Below are positions 26,373-35,055 of a stretch of 64,000 nucleotides of DNA, one piece after another. A program made the position numbers and the translations under genes. This DNA is from Avimonas intestinalis (lineage in GTDB: Bacteria; Bacillota; Clostridia; Oscillospirales; Acutalibacteraceae), in the NCBI GenBank assembly GCA_904380375.1, contig CAJFID010000007.1:1-64000 (forward strand), given 5' to 3'. Positions within the stretch are counted from its first letter, which is position 1; each line of letters starts with the position of its first letter. The notes below the pieces were generated by a model, which saw nothing but the letters and a program-made list of their open reading frames with translations, did no database searches and was not told where the DNA came from.

Positions 26373-26404
26373 GGGAATGTCGCCCTGCGGCGACCCCGTT
26401 TTTT
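26373..26404 (+). terminator. Terminator-like hairpin in the recJ leader (candidate attenuator)
   Basis: GTCGCC (26380-26385) pairs with GGCGAC (26390-26395), extended by GGGG/CCC outside a small bulge, then five T residues at 26400-26404. It lies between the promoter and recJ, so it would stop transcripts before the gene unless prevented. A competing pairing of GCAGGCG (26364-26370) with 26382-26389 exists. Confidence 0.5.
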
Positions 26405-26429
26405 ATCAGGGGAAAGGACGGACAAAGGG

Positions 26430-28481
26430 ATGGGGGTTAAACGCTGGATATTGCCGCCGCTTGATAAGGAGGCGGCGGCCCAGTTGGCGGAGGACTGCGA
26501 GCTCAACCCGTTTCTGGCGCTGCTGCTGGTTACCCGGGGCGTTACGGATCCGGAGACGGCGGCGGATTTCCTGCTGGGCGGGGAGATTGCGGACGACCCG
26601 TTTGGCTTTGCCGACATGGACGCGGCGGTCGAGCGGATCCAGCGCGCGATGGATACCCATGAGACGATGGCGGTTTACGGCGATTATGATGCGGATGGCG
26701 TGACGTCCACCGTGCTGCTGTATACGTATCTCCGGGAAAAGGGGGCAGACGTATCCTATTATATCCCCGACCGAGAAAAGGAAGGGTACGGCCTGCATAA
26801 GGAAAGTATTGAACGCCTGCACCAGCAGGGGGTCACGCTGATTGTAACTGTCGATACTGGTATTGCCGCGTTTGAAGAGGTGGCGTATGCCGCCGAACGG
26901 GGCATAGACGTGGTGGTGACCGACCATCACCAGCCGCAGCAGGTGCTCCCGGCCGCCGCGGCGGTGGTTGACCCGCACCGTGCGGACTGCGGAAGCGCTT
27001 TTAAGGATTATGCCGGCGTGGGGGTAGCCTTTAAGCTGGTTTGTGCCCTTGAAGGGGACGCCGAGCCGGTTTTGGAACGGTTCGGGGATTTGGTTGCCGT
27101 CGGCACGCTGGGCGACGTGATGCCCCTGAAAGGGGAGAACCGTGCGCTGGTGCGCGCCGGCCTGCGCGCCCTCAACCGGCAAAAGCGCCCCGGCTGGGCC
27201 TCCCTGGCCAAAGCGGCGGGGGTGCAGGGCAAGGAGCTGTCCTCCACCAACGTTGTGTTCACCCTGGTCCCGCGGATCAACGCCGCCGGCCGGATGGCTT
27301 CTCCCGATCAGGCGGCTCGGCTTTTATTGGCGGAGCAGGAGGCGGAGGCTGAACCGCTGGCGGGGGAGATCCAGCAGTGCAATACCCTGCGCCAGACGAC
27401 GGAGGGGGAAATCCTGCGACAGGTGCAGCAGCGCCTGCAGCAGGAGCCGCGGCTCCTAGCCGACCGCGTCCTGGTCATTGACGGGGAGGGCTGGCATCCC
27501 GGCGTGGTAGGGATTATCGCCTCGCGGGTGCTGGAGCGGTACGGCAAGCCGTGCATCCTCCTGGCGTCAAAAGACGGGGAGGCGAGGGGCTCCGGCCGCA
27601 GCGTCAAGGGCTTTTCCCTGTTTGAAGCGATCGGCGCCTGCTCCGACCTCTTGACCCATTTCGGCGGGCATGAGCTGGCTGCGGGTGTCGGCCTTCCGGC
27701 GGAAAATATCCCCTCGTTCCGGCAGCGGATCAACCAATATGCCGCCGAACGGGCTCCGCGGATGCCGGTCCCGGAGCTTATGCTGGATTTTAAGCTCCGT
27801 CCCTCGCAGGTGGATGTGGAAAAGCTGAACCTGCTCAAGGCGCTGGAGCCGGTGGGGGCGGGAAATCCCGCTCCTGTGTTCGGGCTGTTTGGCATGCGGC
27901 TGGACAATATCACTCCTCTGGCGGGCGGCAAGCATGTGCGCATGTCGGTCTCGCGGGACGATGTGCGGCTTTCCGTCCTGAAATTCGGGATGCCCTATGC
28001 GGAATTCCCCTTTGAGTGCGGGCAGATCCTCAACCTGGCGGTCACGCTGGAGCGCAACGAGTACCGCGGCGTGGTGACGCCGACGGTTCTGGCCAAGGAG
28101 ATCCGCGCCGCGGAGCTGGACCAGGAGGAGCTCATCCTCGCTCTGCAGCAGTTTGACGGCATCCAGCGCGAGGAGGAGACGTCTCTTGAGCAGGCGGCGG
28201 AATGGACGCCCACGCGTGCGGAGATGGAACGCCTATACCGCTTTTTGCGCACGAAAAAGGAATGGAGCGGCTCCTTGGATCAATTGTGTTATTTTTTGGA
28301 GCAGCCCCGGATATCCTATATACGTCTGCGGGTGGCGATGGAAACGCTGCGGCAGGCGGGGCTGATTGATCTGGTTGAAGGCGGAGATTCCTTTCAGCTG
28401 ATGCTCCGGCCGGTCAACGGCAAGGTTAAGCTGGAGGAAACGCCGATACGGCGGTTCCTTGAGGCGTCGGGAGGGAGGTGA
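26430..28481 (+). CDS. recJ: Single-stranded-DNA-specific exonuclease RecJ
   Basis: A 5'-3' ssDNA exonuclease of the DHH family, active in recombination and mismatch/base-excision repair. In the 683 residues the DHH domain carries YGDYDADGVTS (motif I), VDTGIAAFEE, VTDHHQPQ (motif III, DHH) and DPHR (motif IV). The DHHA1 domain has the GxGxGR-like GEARGSGRS and GGHELAAG motif, followed by an OB-fold and a C-terminal helical domain of about 120 residues seen in clostridial RecJ. The ATG at 26430 has a purine-rich site upstream. It ends within the start region of relA. Confidence 0.95.
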   Translation: MGVKRWILPPLDKEAAAQLAEDCELNPFLALLLVTRGVTDPETAADFLLGGEIADDPFGFADMDAAVERIQRAMDTHETMAVYGDYDADGVTSTVLLYTYLREKGADVSYYIPDREKEGYGLHKESIERLHQQGVTLIVTVDTGIAAFEEVAYAAERGIDVVVTDHHQPQQVLPAAAAVVDPHRADCGSAFKDYAGVGVAFKLVCALEGDAEPVLERFGDLVAVGTLGDVMPLKGENRALVRAGLRALNRQKRPGWASLAKAAGVQGKELSSTNVVFTLVPRINAAGRMASPDQAARLLLAEQEAEAEPLAGEIQQCNTLRQTTEGEILRQVQQRLQQEPRLLADRVLVIDGEGWHPGVVGIIASRVLERYGKPCILLASKDGEARGSGRSVKGFSLFEAIGACSDLLTHFGGHELAAGVGLPAENIPSFRQRINQYAAERAPRMPVPELMLDFKLRPSQVDVEKLNLLKALEPVGAGNPAPVFGLFGMRLDNITPLAGGKHVRMSVSRDDVRLSVLKFGMPYAEFPFECGQILNLAVTLERNEYRGVVTPTVLAKEIRAAELDQEELILALQQFDGIQREEETSLEQAAEWTPTRAEMERLYRFLRTKKEWSGSLDQLCYFLEQPRISYIRLRVAMETLRQAGLIDLVEGGDSFQLMLRPVNGKVKLEETPIRRFLEASGGR

Positions 28482-28486
28482 GCCAG

Positions 28487-30850
28487 ATGGATGCGGAAAA
28501 GAAACGGAGAGCAGAGGAGGATACGCCCGGCATGCAGGAGCGCGCCGGGGGAATATCCGAGGCCGAAAAGCCGGAGCCGGAATCAGCGGCCATGCCGGCG
28601 CCTGCGGAGCAGGATGCGGCCAAGCTGGTGGACGCCCCCTTCGCGGAGCTGCCGGACGAGCCGAAGAAGGACAGGGTCCAGGCGATTGAAGAGCTGCGGG
28701 AGCTGATCCGCAGCACCGGGAAGCCCTACGACATGGCGGTGATTGACCGGGCGATGGAAATGGCCTGCCAGGCCCATGCCGGCCAGACGCGCTCTTCGGG
28801 GGAGGAATATGTCATCCATCCCCTGAGCGTGGCAAAAATCCTGGTCGAGCTGGGGATGGATACCGACACCATTGTGGCCGCCCTTCTTCACGACGTGGTC
28901 GAGGACACCCCGCTGGAGCTGTCGGATGTTTCCAAGGCTTTCGGGCCGGAGGTGGCCGCCCTGGTGGACGGGGTGACCAAGCTGCGCAAGCTCCCGTTTT
29001 CCACCCGGGAAGAGCAGCAGGCGGAAAATGTGCGGAAGATGCTGCTGGCGATGGCGCAGGATATCCGGGTCATCATCATTAAGCTGGCCGACCGCCTGCA
29101 CAATATGCGCACCATCCGGTATAAGCCGGAGCAGAAGCAGCGGGATACCGCCAAGGAAACCATGGATATCTACGCGCCCCTGGCCCACCGGCTCGGTATC
29201 CGCGCGGTCAAGGAGGAGCTCGAAGACCTCTCTCTGCGCACCCTTGACCCGATCGCCTACAAGGAGATTGAGGACGCCCTCGCCCTAAGGGAAGGGGAGC
29301 GCAACGCCTTTCTTGAGAGCATCAAGCAGCGGCTGACCGAAAAGCTTGCCGGCTTAAAAATCGAATGCTATGTTTCGGGCCGGATCAAAAGCATCACCGG
29401 GATTTACCGCAAGATGTATATGCAGGGAAAGGCGTTTGACGAGATTTACGACATTTACGCCGTGCGGGTGATTGTCGACACGGTCAACGACTGCTACAAT
29501 GTGCTGGGCGTGGTGCACGACATGTTCCGCCCGCTGCCGAACCGCTTCAAGGACTATATCTCGACGCCGAAGGCCAACATGTACCAATCGCTGCACACCA
29601 CCGTTATCAGCAAGGAAAAGATCCCGTTTGAGGTGCAGATCCGTACATGGGAGATGCATTATACCGCGGAATACGGTATTGCCGCCCACTGGAAATATAA
29701 GCTCGGCATCCAGCGCAAGGACAAGCTGGAAGAACGCTTGGCCTGGGTGCGCCAGTTTATTGAGAACCAGAAGGACGTGGACGACGCGGAGGACATCGTC
29801 CGTTCAATCAAGACCGACCTTTCCTCCGACGATGTGTTTGTCTTTACCCCCAAGGGGGATGTCATCACCCTGCCGGTCGGCTCTACGGTGATCGACTTTG
29901 CCTATGCAATCCATTCCGCCGTCGGCAACCGGATGATCGGCGCCAAGGTGGACGGCCGGATGGTCCCGCTCGACTATGAGGTCAAGACCGGCGAGATTGT
30001 GGAGATCGTGACTACCTCCGCCCAGGGGCACGGCCCCAGCCGCGACTGGCTGAGCATTGTCAAGACCGGGGAGGCGCGCAACAAGATCCGCGCCTGGTTT
30101 AAGAAGGAGCGCCGGGAGGAGAATGTCGCTACCGGCCGGCAGGAGCTGGAAAAGGAGCTGGCCCGGCATTGGATCCGTCTTCCCGAAGGGGAGATGGAGC
30201 GCTTTATTGAAGAGGAAAGCAGTAAGCAGCACTGCGAGTCGGTTGAGGATTTCTATGCCGCCATCGGTTACGGCGGAATCCTGCTTTCCCGCATCATGCC
30301 GCGGATCAAAGAGGATTACCAAAAGCTGGTCAAGGCCGAGAATATCCAGCCGGAAACGGCGGTGACAGCTCCGAAGCCGCGCCACAACAACGGCGGCGTC
30401 ATTATTGACGGGATGGACAACTGCCTGGTAAAATTCGCCCGCTGCTGCAATCCGGTGCCGGGGGACGACATTATCGGCTTTATTACCCGCGGCTACGGCG
30501 TGTCAATCCATAAGCGGGACTGCGTGAACGTCCCTAAGGACATTTCCCTGGCCGTCGAACCGGAGCGATGGGTTTCGGTGTACTGGGAGGACAGCGTGCG
30601 GGACGAGTTCAAAGCCACCCTGTCTATTGAAGCGCGCAACCGGCACGCCCTGCTGGCGGATGTTACCAGCCAGCTGGCGGCCATGCATGTGATGATCCAT
30701 GCCATCAGCGCCCGGGAGCCAAAGGACAATTCGGTGGTGATGAGCGTAACGGTGGGGGTCAACAGCCTTGACCACCTCCAGTCGGTGATCAACCGGCTGT
30801 CCAAAATCGAGGGGATTTACAGCATTACCCGTTCGGGGCACGGCGGATAG
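28487..30850 (+). CDS. relA: Bifunctional (p)ppGpp synthetase/hydrolase RelA/SpoT (Rel)
   Basis: Stringent-response enzyme of 787 residues. Order: HD hydrolase domain (HDVVEDT, His135-Asp136), synthetase domain with YDIYAVRV, FKDYISTPKANMYQSLHTTV and EVQIRTWEMH, TGS domain (FTPKGDVITLPVGST), zinc-finger-like CCNPVPGDDIIGF, and C-terminal ACT domain. Both catalytic sites look intact. Compared with Bacillus RelA there is an extra N-terminal segment of roughly 58 residues, low-complexity and rich in Glu/Ala/Pro. I prefer the ATG at 28487, ten bases after GGGAGG, over a GTG at 28478. It overlaps the recJ region closely; apt, often between them, is absent. Confidence 0.95.
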   Translation: MDAEKKRRAEEDTPGMQERAGGISEAEKPEPESAAMPAPAEQDAAKLVDAPFAELPDEPKKDRVQAIEELRELIRSTGKPYDMAVIDRAMEMACQAHAGQTRSSGEEYVIHPLSVAKILVELGMDTDTIVAALLHDVVEDTPLELSDVSKAFGPEVAALVDGVTKLRKLPFSTREEQQAENVRKMLLAMAQDIRVIIIKLADRLHNMRTIRYKPEQKQRDTAKETMDIYAPLAHRLGIRAVKEELEDLSLRTLDPIAYKEIEDALALREGERNAFLESIKQRLTEKLAGLKIECYVSGRIKSITGIYRKMYMQGKAFDEIYDIYAVRVIVDTVNDCYNVLGVVHDMFRPLPNRFKDYISTPKANMYQSLHTTVISKEKIPFEVQIRTWEMHYTAEYGIAAHWKYKLGIQRKDKLEERLAWVRQFIENQKDVDDAEDIVRSIKTDLSSDDVFVFTPKGDVITLPVGSTVIDFAYAIHSAVGNRMIGAKVDGRMVPLDYEVKTGEIVEIVTTSAQGHGPSRDWLSIVKTGEARNKIRAWFKKERREENVATGRQELEKELARHWIRLPEGEMERFIEEESSKQHCESVEDFYAAIGYGGILLSRIMPRIKEDYQKLVKAENIQPETAVTAPKPRHNNGGVIIDGMDNCLVKFARCCNPVPGDDIIGFITRGYGVSIHKRDCVNVPKDISLAVEPERWVSVYWEDSVRDEFKATLSIEARNRHALLADVTSQLAAMHVMIHAISAREPKDNSVVMSVTVGVNSLDHLQSVINRLSKIEGIYSITRSGHGG

Positions 30851-30909
30851 CGCCTGGCCTGTTGACAAAGGCCGCGTGGTCCGGCGCAGGCCCATAAAGG
30901 AGAACGCCT

Positions 30910-31359
30910 ATGCGGGCAGTTTATCAAAGGGTCCTCTCCGCCTATGTGTCGGTGGAGGGCAGAATTGTGGGAAAAATCGGGCAGGGGGTCCTGCTGTTCC
31001 TCGGCGTGGAAACCGACGACGGGGAGGAGCAGGCGCGCAAGCTCGCCGGAAAGGTGGCGGATCTCCGCGTATTCAGCGACGAGCGGGGGAAAATGAACCG
31101 CTCGGTCCGGGAGGTCGGCGGAGGCATCCTCTTGATCCCCAATTTCACCCTTTGCGGGAACTGCCGGCACGGACGCCGCCCGGAATTCCTGCGTGCCGCC
31201 CGGCCGGAAACGGCGGAGCCGCTCTTCCGGCGCTTTGCCGCGCTGCTGCAGGAGGCCGGGGCGCAAAGGGTGGAAACCGGCGTCTTTGGGGCGGATATGC
31301 GGGTTTTCGCGGAAAACGACGGCCCGGTCACCCTGATGCTGAACACAAAGGAATGGTAA
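30910..31359 (+). CDS. dtd: D-aminoacyl-tRNA deacylase
   Basis: Hydrolyses D-aminoacyl-tRNA (and glycyl-tRNA-Ala), preventing D-amino acids entering proteins. At 149 residues it is full length, with MRAVYQRV at the start, FLGVE, DLRVFSDERGKMN, and the cross-subunit GPVT motif (138-141). The usual SQFT motif at 77-80 reads PNFT here, so the Ser and Gln are replaced while Thr80 is kept. RHGRRPEF follows as in other Dtd proteins. AAAGGAGAACGCCT precedes the ATG. The gene lies between relA and an MBL hydrolase, the common clostridial order. Confidence 0.9.
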   Translation: MRAVYQRVLSAYVSVEGRIVGKIGQGVLLFLGVETDDGEEQARKLAGKVADLRVFSDERGKMNRSVREVGGGILLIPNFTLCGNCRHGRRPEFLRAARPETAEPLFRRFAALLQEAGAQRVETGVFGADMRVFAENDGPVTLMLNTKEW

Positions 31360-31362
31360 TCT

Positions 31363-31986
31363 ATGGAGATTGTGGTATTGCCGGTCGGCCCGCTCCAGGC
31401 CAACTGCTGCCTTTTGTTTGATGAGGAGAAAAATACCGTGGTCGTGGATCCCGGCGGGGACGCCGGGCGGATTTTGGAGGAAATCCGCCGCCGGGGGCTG
31501 CTTGTGCGGGCGGTTTTGCTAACCCACGTACACTTTGACCATATGCTGGCGGCGGGGGAGATACAGGCCGCATCCGGCGCGCCGCTGTGGGTTCCGCAGG
31601 GGGATGAGGCGGCGCTGGCCGACCCCTCCCGCAGCCTGCTCGCAGAGCTGCCGACGCAAAACCGCCCCGCTTTGCGGGCGGACCGCCTGGTAGGGGATGG
31701 GGAGATCCTGCATGTCGGCGGATTGCGGCTGGAGGTGCTGGCGACGCCCGGCCATACGCCGGGAAGCAGCTGTTACCGCTGCGGAAATGCCCTGCTGACG
31801 GGGGACACCCTCTTCAAAGCCGGGGTCGGCCGGACGGATTTCCCAGGGGGCGACAGCCGCGCGCTGTCAAGGTCGCTGCGCCGCCTCGTGAATTTGCAAG
31901 GAGATTATACGGTAGTGCCCGGCCATGGCCCGGCCACCACCCTGGCTGCCGAACGCCAGAGTAATCCGTATATGGCGTCGTTATGA
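31363..31986 (+). CDS. MBL-fold metallohydrolase (glyoxalase II-like)
   Basis: A 207-residue metallo-beta-lactamase fold protein. LTHVHFDHM (His55, His57, Asp59, His60) is the HxHxDH zinc motif; GHTPGSSCYR, LLTGDTLF with the bridging Asp, and the terminal PGHGPATT histidine complete the dinuclear site. Members include hydroxyacylglutathione hydrolases and persulfide dioxygenases; no substrate can be assigned. It starts three bases after dtd ends and overlaps the next gene by four bases (ATGA). Confidence 0.88.
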   Translation: MEIVVLPVGPLQANCCLLFDEEKNTVVVDPGGDAGRILEEIRRRGLLVRAVLLTHVHFDHMLAAGEIQAASGAPLWVPQGDEAALADPSRSLLAELPTQNRPALRADRLVGDGEILHVGGLRLEVLATPGHTPGSSCYRCGNALLTGDTLFKAGVGRTDFPGGDSRALSRSLRRLVNLQGDYTVVPGHGPATTLAAERQSNPYMASL

Positions 31987-33479
31987 GATTGGATTTGATT
32001 GGCCATACCTACCGGTATGAAATGGAGAATATCTGCCGGCTCTTTCTGCCTCAGGAGGCGGTGAGGGTCAATGAGGAGGCCGAAGGCGTCCATGCGGTGA
32101 CCATCCTGCAAAGGGGGGCGGCGCATACCCTGCTGCGTGCCGAACTGATGCTGGCAGACTGGCGGGAGACCGCCCAGGCGGAAGTGGATAATACGCTGCC
32201 GAATTATTCCAAGGAGTGCGAGCGCCGTCTGGCGGTGCTGCTGTATTCCCTCTTTGTAAGGCTGTTTGGCTTTTCCCTCCGCTGGGGGGCGGTGACTGGC
32301 GTCCGGCCGGTCAAGCTGATGCGCCGCCAGATTGCCCGGCTGGGCGAGCAGGAGGCCGTCCGCTGGTTCGAGCGGGAACTCCTGGTCAGCCCGGAAAAAG
32401 CAGCCCTCTGCCTGGATACTTTGCGGGAGGAAAACAAGCTGCTGGCCCTGTCCCGCCCGGATTCCTTCAGCCTATATCTCTCGGTGCCCTTCTGTCCTAC
32501 CCGCTGCGACTATTGCTCCTTTGTGTCCCATACGGTGGAGCGTGCCGCCAAGCTGATCCCCGCCTATGTGGACTGCCTTTGCCGTGAAATCGAAGTGACA
32601 GGGAAAATCGCTTTACAGCTAGGGCTGCGCCTGGAAACCGTCTACATGGGCGGAGGGACGCCGACCACGCTGACGGCGGAGCAGCTCCGGCGGGTTCTGC
32701 AGACGGTATCCTCTGCCTTTGACTGCGCCCATCTGAGGGAATATACGGTGGAAGCCGGTCGGCCGGACACCGTCACCGGGGAAAAGCTGCGCGTGCTGAA
32801 GGAGGCCGGCGTCACCCGGGTGAGCGTCAACCCCCAGACCTTGCGGGACTCGGTGCTGGAGGCCATCGGCAGGCGGCATACGGCCGCACAGTTTTACGAA
32901 GCGTTCGCTCTCGCGCGCCGCTGCGGGCTGGATAATATCAACGTGGATCTGATCGCCGGGCTGCCCGGCGATGATTACGAGGGGTTCCAGTCCAGCCTTG
33001 ATGGGGTGGCGGCGCTCTCTCCGGAAAGCGTAACAGTCCATACCCTGGCGATGAAGCGTGCTTCCAACCTGGTCATCCATCATCGTGCGGAGTACGACGG
33101 CGGCAGCCAGGCCGTCCAGATGGTTGACTACAGCGGCAGGCGGCTGCGGGCGGAAGGGTATCATCCCTATTACCTTTACCGGCAGAGCCGCGCGGTGGGA
33201 AATATGGAGAACGTTGGATGGTCCAAGCCGGGGAGCGAGGGCCTTTACAACGTTTATATCATGGATGAGACCCATACCATCCTGGCCTGCGGCGCGGGGG
33301 CGGTCACCAAGCTCAAGGAGCCTGCGGGCGAACAGATTGACCGGATTTTCAATTTCAAATTCCCTTACGAATACAACCGCCGCTTTGACGAGCTGCTGGA
33401 ACGCAAGCAGGGGATTTTGGATTTTTACCGCCGATACGCCGGGGAAATCCCTGCCGGCGATCCGGAACTCGGCAAATAA
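31983..33479 (+). CDS. hemZ: HemZ-type oxygen-independent coproporphyrinogen III oxidase-like radical SAM protein
   Basis: A radical SAM protein of 498 residues. The N-terminal part (1-160) is the HemZ-specific domain; the cluster-binding CPTRCDYC has Cys171, Cys175 and Cys178, followed by YMGGGTPTTLT, the SVNPQTL segment and a HemN C-terminal domain. Bacillus HemZ supports anaerobic haem formation, but in many clostridia the gene persists without a full haem pathway, so the true role may differ (for example haem degradation chemistry as in HemW/ChuW relatives). It is last in the recJ-relA-dtd-MBL-hemZ run and is followed by a terminator. Confidence 0.88.
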   Translation: MRLDLIGHTYRYEMENICRLFLPQEAVRVNEEAEGVHAVTILQRGAAHTLLRAELMLADWRETAQAEVDNTLPNYSKECERRLAVLLYSLFVRLFGFSLRWGAVTGVRPVKLMRRQIARLGEQEAVRWFERELLVSPEKAALCLDTLREENKLLALSRPDSFSLYLSVPFCPTRCDYCSFVSHTVERAAKLIPAYVDCLCREIEVTGKIALQLGLRLETVYMGGGTPTTLTAEQLRRVLQTVSSAFDCAHLREYTVEAGRPDTVTGEKLRVLKEAGVTRVSVNPQTLRDSVLEAIGRRHTAAQFYEAFALARRCGLDNINVDLIAGLPGDDYEGFQSSLDGVAALSPESVTVHTLAMKRASNLVIHHRAEYDGGSQAVQMVDYSGRRLRAEGYHPYYLYRQSRAVGNMENVGWSKPGSEGLYNVYIMDETHTILACGAGAVTKLKEPAGEQIDRIFNFKFPYEYNRRFDELLERKQGILDFYRRYAGEIPAGDPELGK

Positions 33480-33553
33480 TCCGGCAAGACGATCCCCTTG
33501 TCGATGCGCCCGCACGTAGACCAATGGCTGCGGCTTTACATAGTACACCAGGA

Positions 33554-33592
33554 GGCGCTGCAAAAGGACAGATTTTGCGGCGCCCCTTTTTT
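33554..33592 (+). terminator. Terminator of the recJ-hemZ cluster
   Basis: A 12-bp stem with one internal mismatch (33554-33565 with 33573-33584), then a run of six T residues a few bases further on. Confidence 0.75.
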
Positions 33593-33655
33593 GCAGCCTG
33601 CGCCGCGCCGTCTGCTGCGGCCTTTTCTGTTCATGAAATGTTTTCTTTTGCTGTA

Positions 33656-33685
33656 TTGTTCTTTTTCCATTTCTTGTGCTATGAT
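33656..33685 (+). promoter_or_regulatory. Putative promoter of the nucleoside kinase gene
   Basis: TTGTTC, 18 bp, TATGAT. The leader to the gene would be about 225 nucleotides. A second perfect TATAAT at 33739-33744 lacks a -35 box at normal spacing. Confidence 0.4.
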
Positions 33686-33916
33686 GAAGAAAATTGAGAT
33701 TAACCTCGCTTTTGGGCAACAATACTAACCCTAAGGCATATAATTGACGTACAGCTATCCCGGATTGCCCCGGGCTTCCCGGGTTTCCCGGCGGTCCGTG
33801 CGCCGGCTTTTCCGGTACCCAGATTTAAGCTGACCCGGCTTCCGCCGGGGCGGCGCGGGCATCCGGACGCAGCGGCACCCTTCCGGAGGGAGCCGCGGAA
33901 AGGACAGAAATTCGCG

Positions 33917-34873
33917 ATGAAGCAGAACGCGCATAAATTCCATAAGCGTACCCTCAAGCTTGAGGAGATCAACCGCCTGGCCAGGGAGGATCCGGAGGGC
34001 TTTGCCGCCCGGGAAAGCGACGCCTACCTGCGGGAGGTAGAGGCGCTGGCTCGTTACCTGGCGGTAGGCTTTGACAGCCACTGCCTGGTCATGCTTTCGG
34101 GGCCGAGCTCCTCCGGGAAGACCACAACCGCGCTGATCCTGCGGGACCGGCTGCGGGAGATGGGGGTAGACGCGCACACGGTTTCGATGGATGATTTTTA
34201 CCGGGGGAGGGAGCAGGCTCCTCGGCTGCCGGACGGCTCCTTTGACTACGAGGCGCTGGAGGCGCTCCGGCTGGATACGCTGGAGGAATGTATGCGCGAC
34301 CTGCTTCAAAAGGGCTGCGCGCAGATTCCGCATTTTGATTTTCATGCGGGCAAGCCGGCGGAAGAGACCCGTGAGCTGTGCATCCAGCCCAATTCGGTGG
34401 TGATCTTTGAGGGGATCCATGCGATCAACCCCTATTTTGAACAGCACCTTCCCAGCGAAAACCTCTTTAAGATCTTTGTTAACACGATTACCCCGATTTA
34501 TCAAGGCGCTGAAAAGCGGATAGCCAGGCGGGACATCCGCCTGATCCGCCGCCTTTTGCGGGATGAGAGGTTCCGCAGCAGCCCGGTGGAAAACACGCTG
34601 AATATGTGGGCGCAGGTGGTTCGAGGGGAAAATGAGTATATGTTCCCCTATGTCGATACCGTGGACTATGTCGTGGACACTACCCATGCGTTTGAGGTGA
34701 ATGCGTTTGCCCCGCTGCTCCTGCCCTCCCTGAGGGCCGTCCCGTCGGATAGCCCCCATGCGCCCGCCGCCGGCCGGCTGGCCGCTAAGCTGGAGGCGTT
34801 TGTGCCGGTTTCCCTGGACGTAATCCCCCGCGATTGCCTCCTGCGGGAATTCGTCGGCGACGGCATTTATTAG
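33917..34873 (+). CDS. Uridine kinase-like nucleoside kinase
   Basis: A P-loop kinase of the phosphoribulokinase/uridine kinase family. Walker A GPSSSGKTT at 62-70, the SMDDFYRGRE substrate loop, DFHAGKP, VVIFEGIHAINPYF and the RRDIRLIRRLLRDERFR lid region are present. At 318 residues it contains only the kinase domain and a short N-terminal helix region; many clostridial relatives are about 550 residues with an N-terminal TGS/ThrRS-like domain. It probably phosphorylates uridine or cytidine, but other substrates are possible. GGAAAGGACAG lies upstream of the ATG. Confidence 0.85.
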   Translation: MKQNAHKFHKRTLKLEEINRLAREDPEGFAARESDAYLREVEALARYLAVGFDSHCLVMLSGPSSSGKTTTALILRDRLREMGVDAHTVSMDDFYRGREQAPRLPDGSFDYEALEALRLDTLEECMRDLLQKGCAQIPHFDFHAGKPAEETRELCIQPNSVVIFEGIHAINPYFEQHLPSENLFKIFVNTITPIYQGAEKRIARRDIRLIRRLLRDERFRSSPVENTLNMWAQVVRGENEYMFPYVDTVDYVVDTTHAFEVNAFAPLLLPSLRAVPSDSPHAPAAGRLAAKLEAFVPVSLDVIPRDCLLREFVGDGIY

Positions 34874-34914
34874 GTGGTGTTTGCGGGCTTTCTTCTCCTG
34901 GCCGCCGGTTCCTG

Positions 34915-34943
34915 TTGTCAAAACGGGGAATATGCGGTATAAT
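34915..34943 (+). promoter_or_regulatory. Sigma-A promoter of the zinc-ribbon gene
   Basis: TTGTCA, exactly 17 bp, TATAAT. Leader of about 105 nucleotides to the ATG at 35056. Confidence 0.75.
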
Positions 34944-35055
34944 GAAGCGGGAAATGGAAATCCATGGCGGGGAGCCTCCGCCTTTTTCCGGATATCAATG
35001 ATCCATTTGAAAGTTTATTAGAAGTTTTTATTTCGACAATGAAGGAGGATTCTCT

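Larger units (their letters stand above)
33480..33916. other. Intergenic region between hemZ and the nucleoside kinase
   Basis: About 437 bp. It holds the hemZ terminator, a putative promoter and then a GC-rich leader of about 230 bp with several CCCGGG-type inverted repeats near 33770-33785. No open frame here has a ribosome-binding site and a protein-like sequence. Confidence 0.5.

Noticed and set aside
26361..26400. Start of a fluoride-type riboswitch (GGCGATGGGG) before recJ
   Set aside because: Only the first few bases match; the second conserved half with its pseudoknot-forming segment is absent, and recJ is not a typical target.
33755..34921. Long minus-strand open frame opposite the nucleoside kinase
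   Set aside because: No ribosome-binding site or family pattern; the plus-strand kinase is unmistakable.
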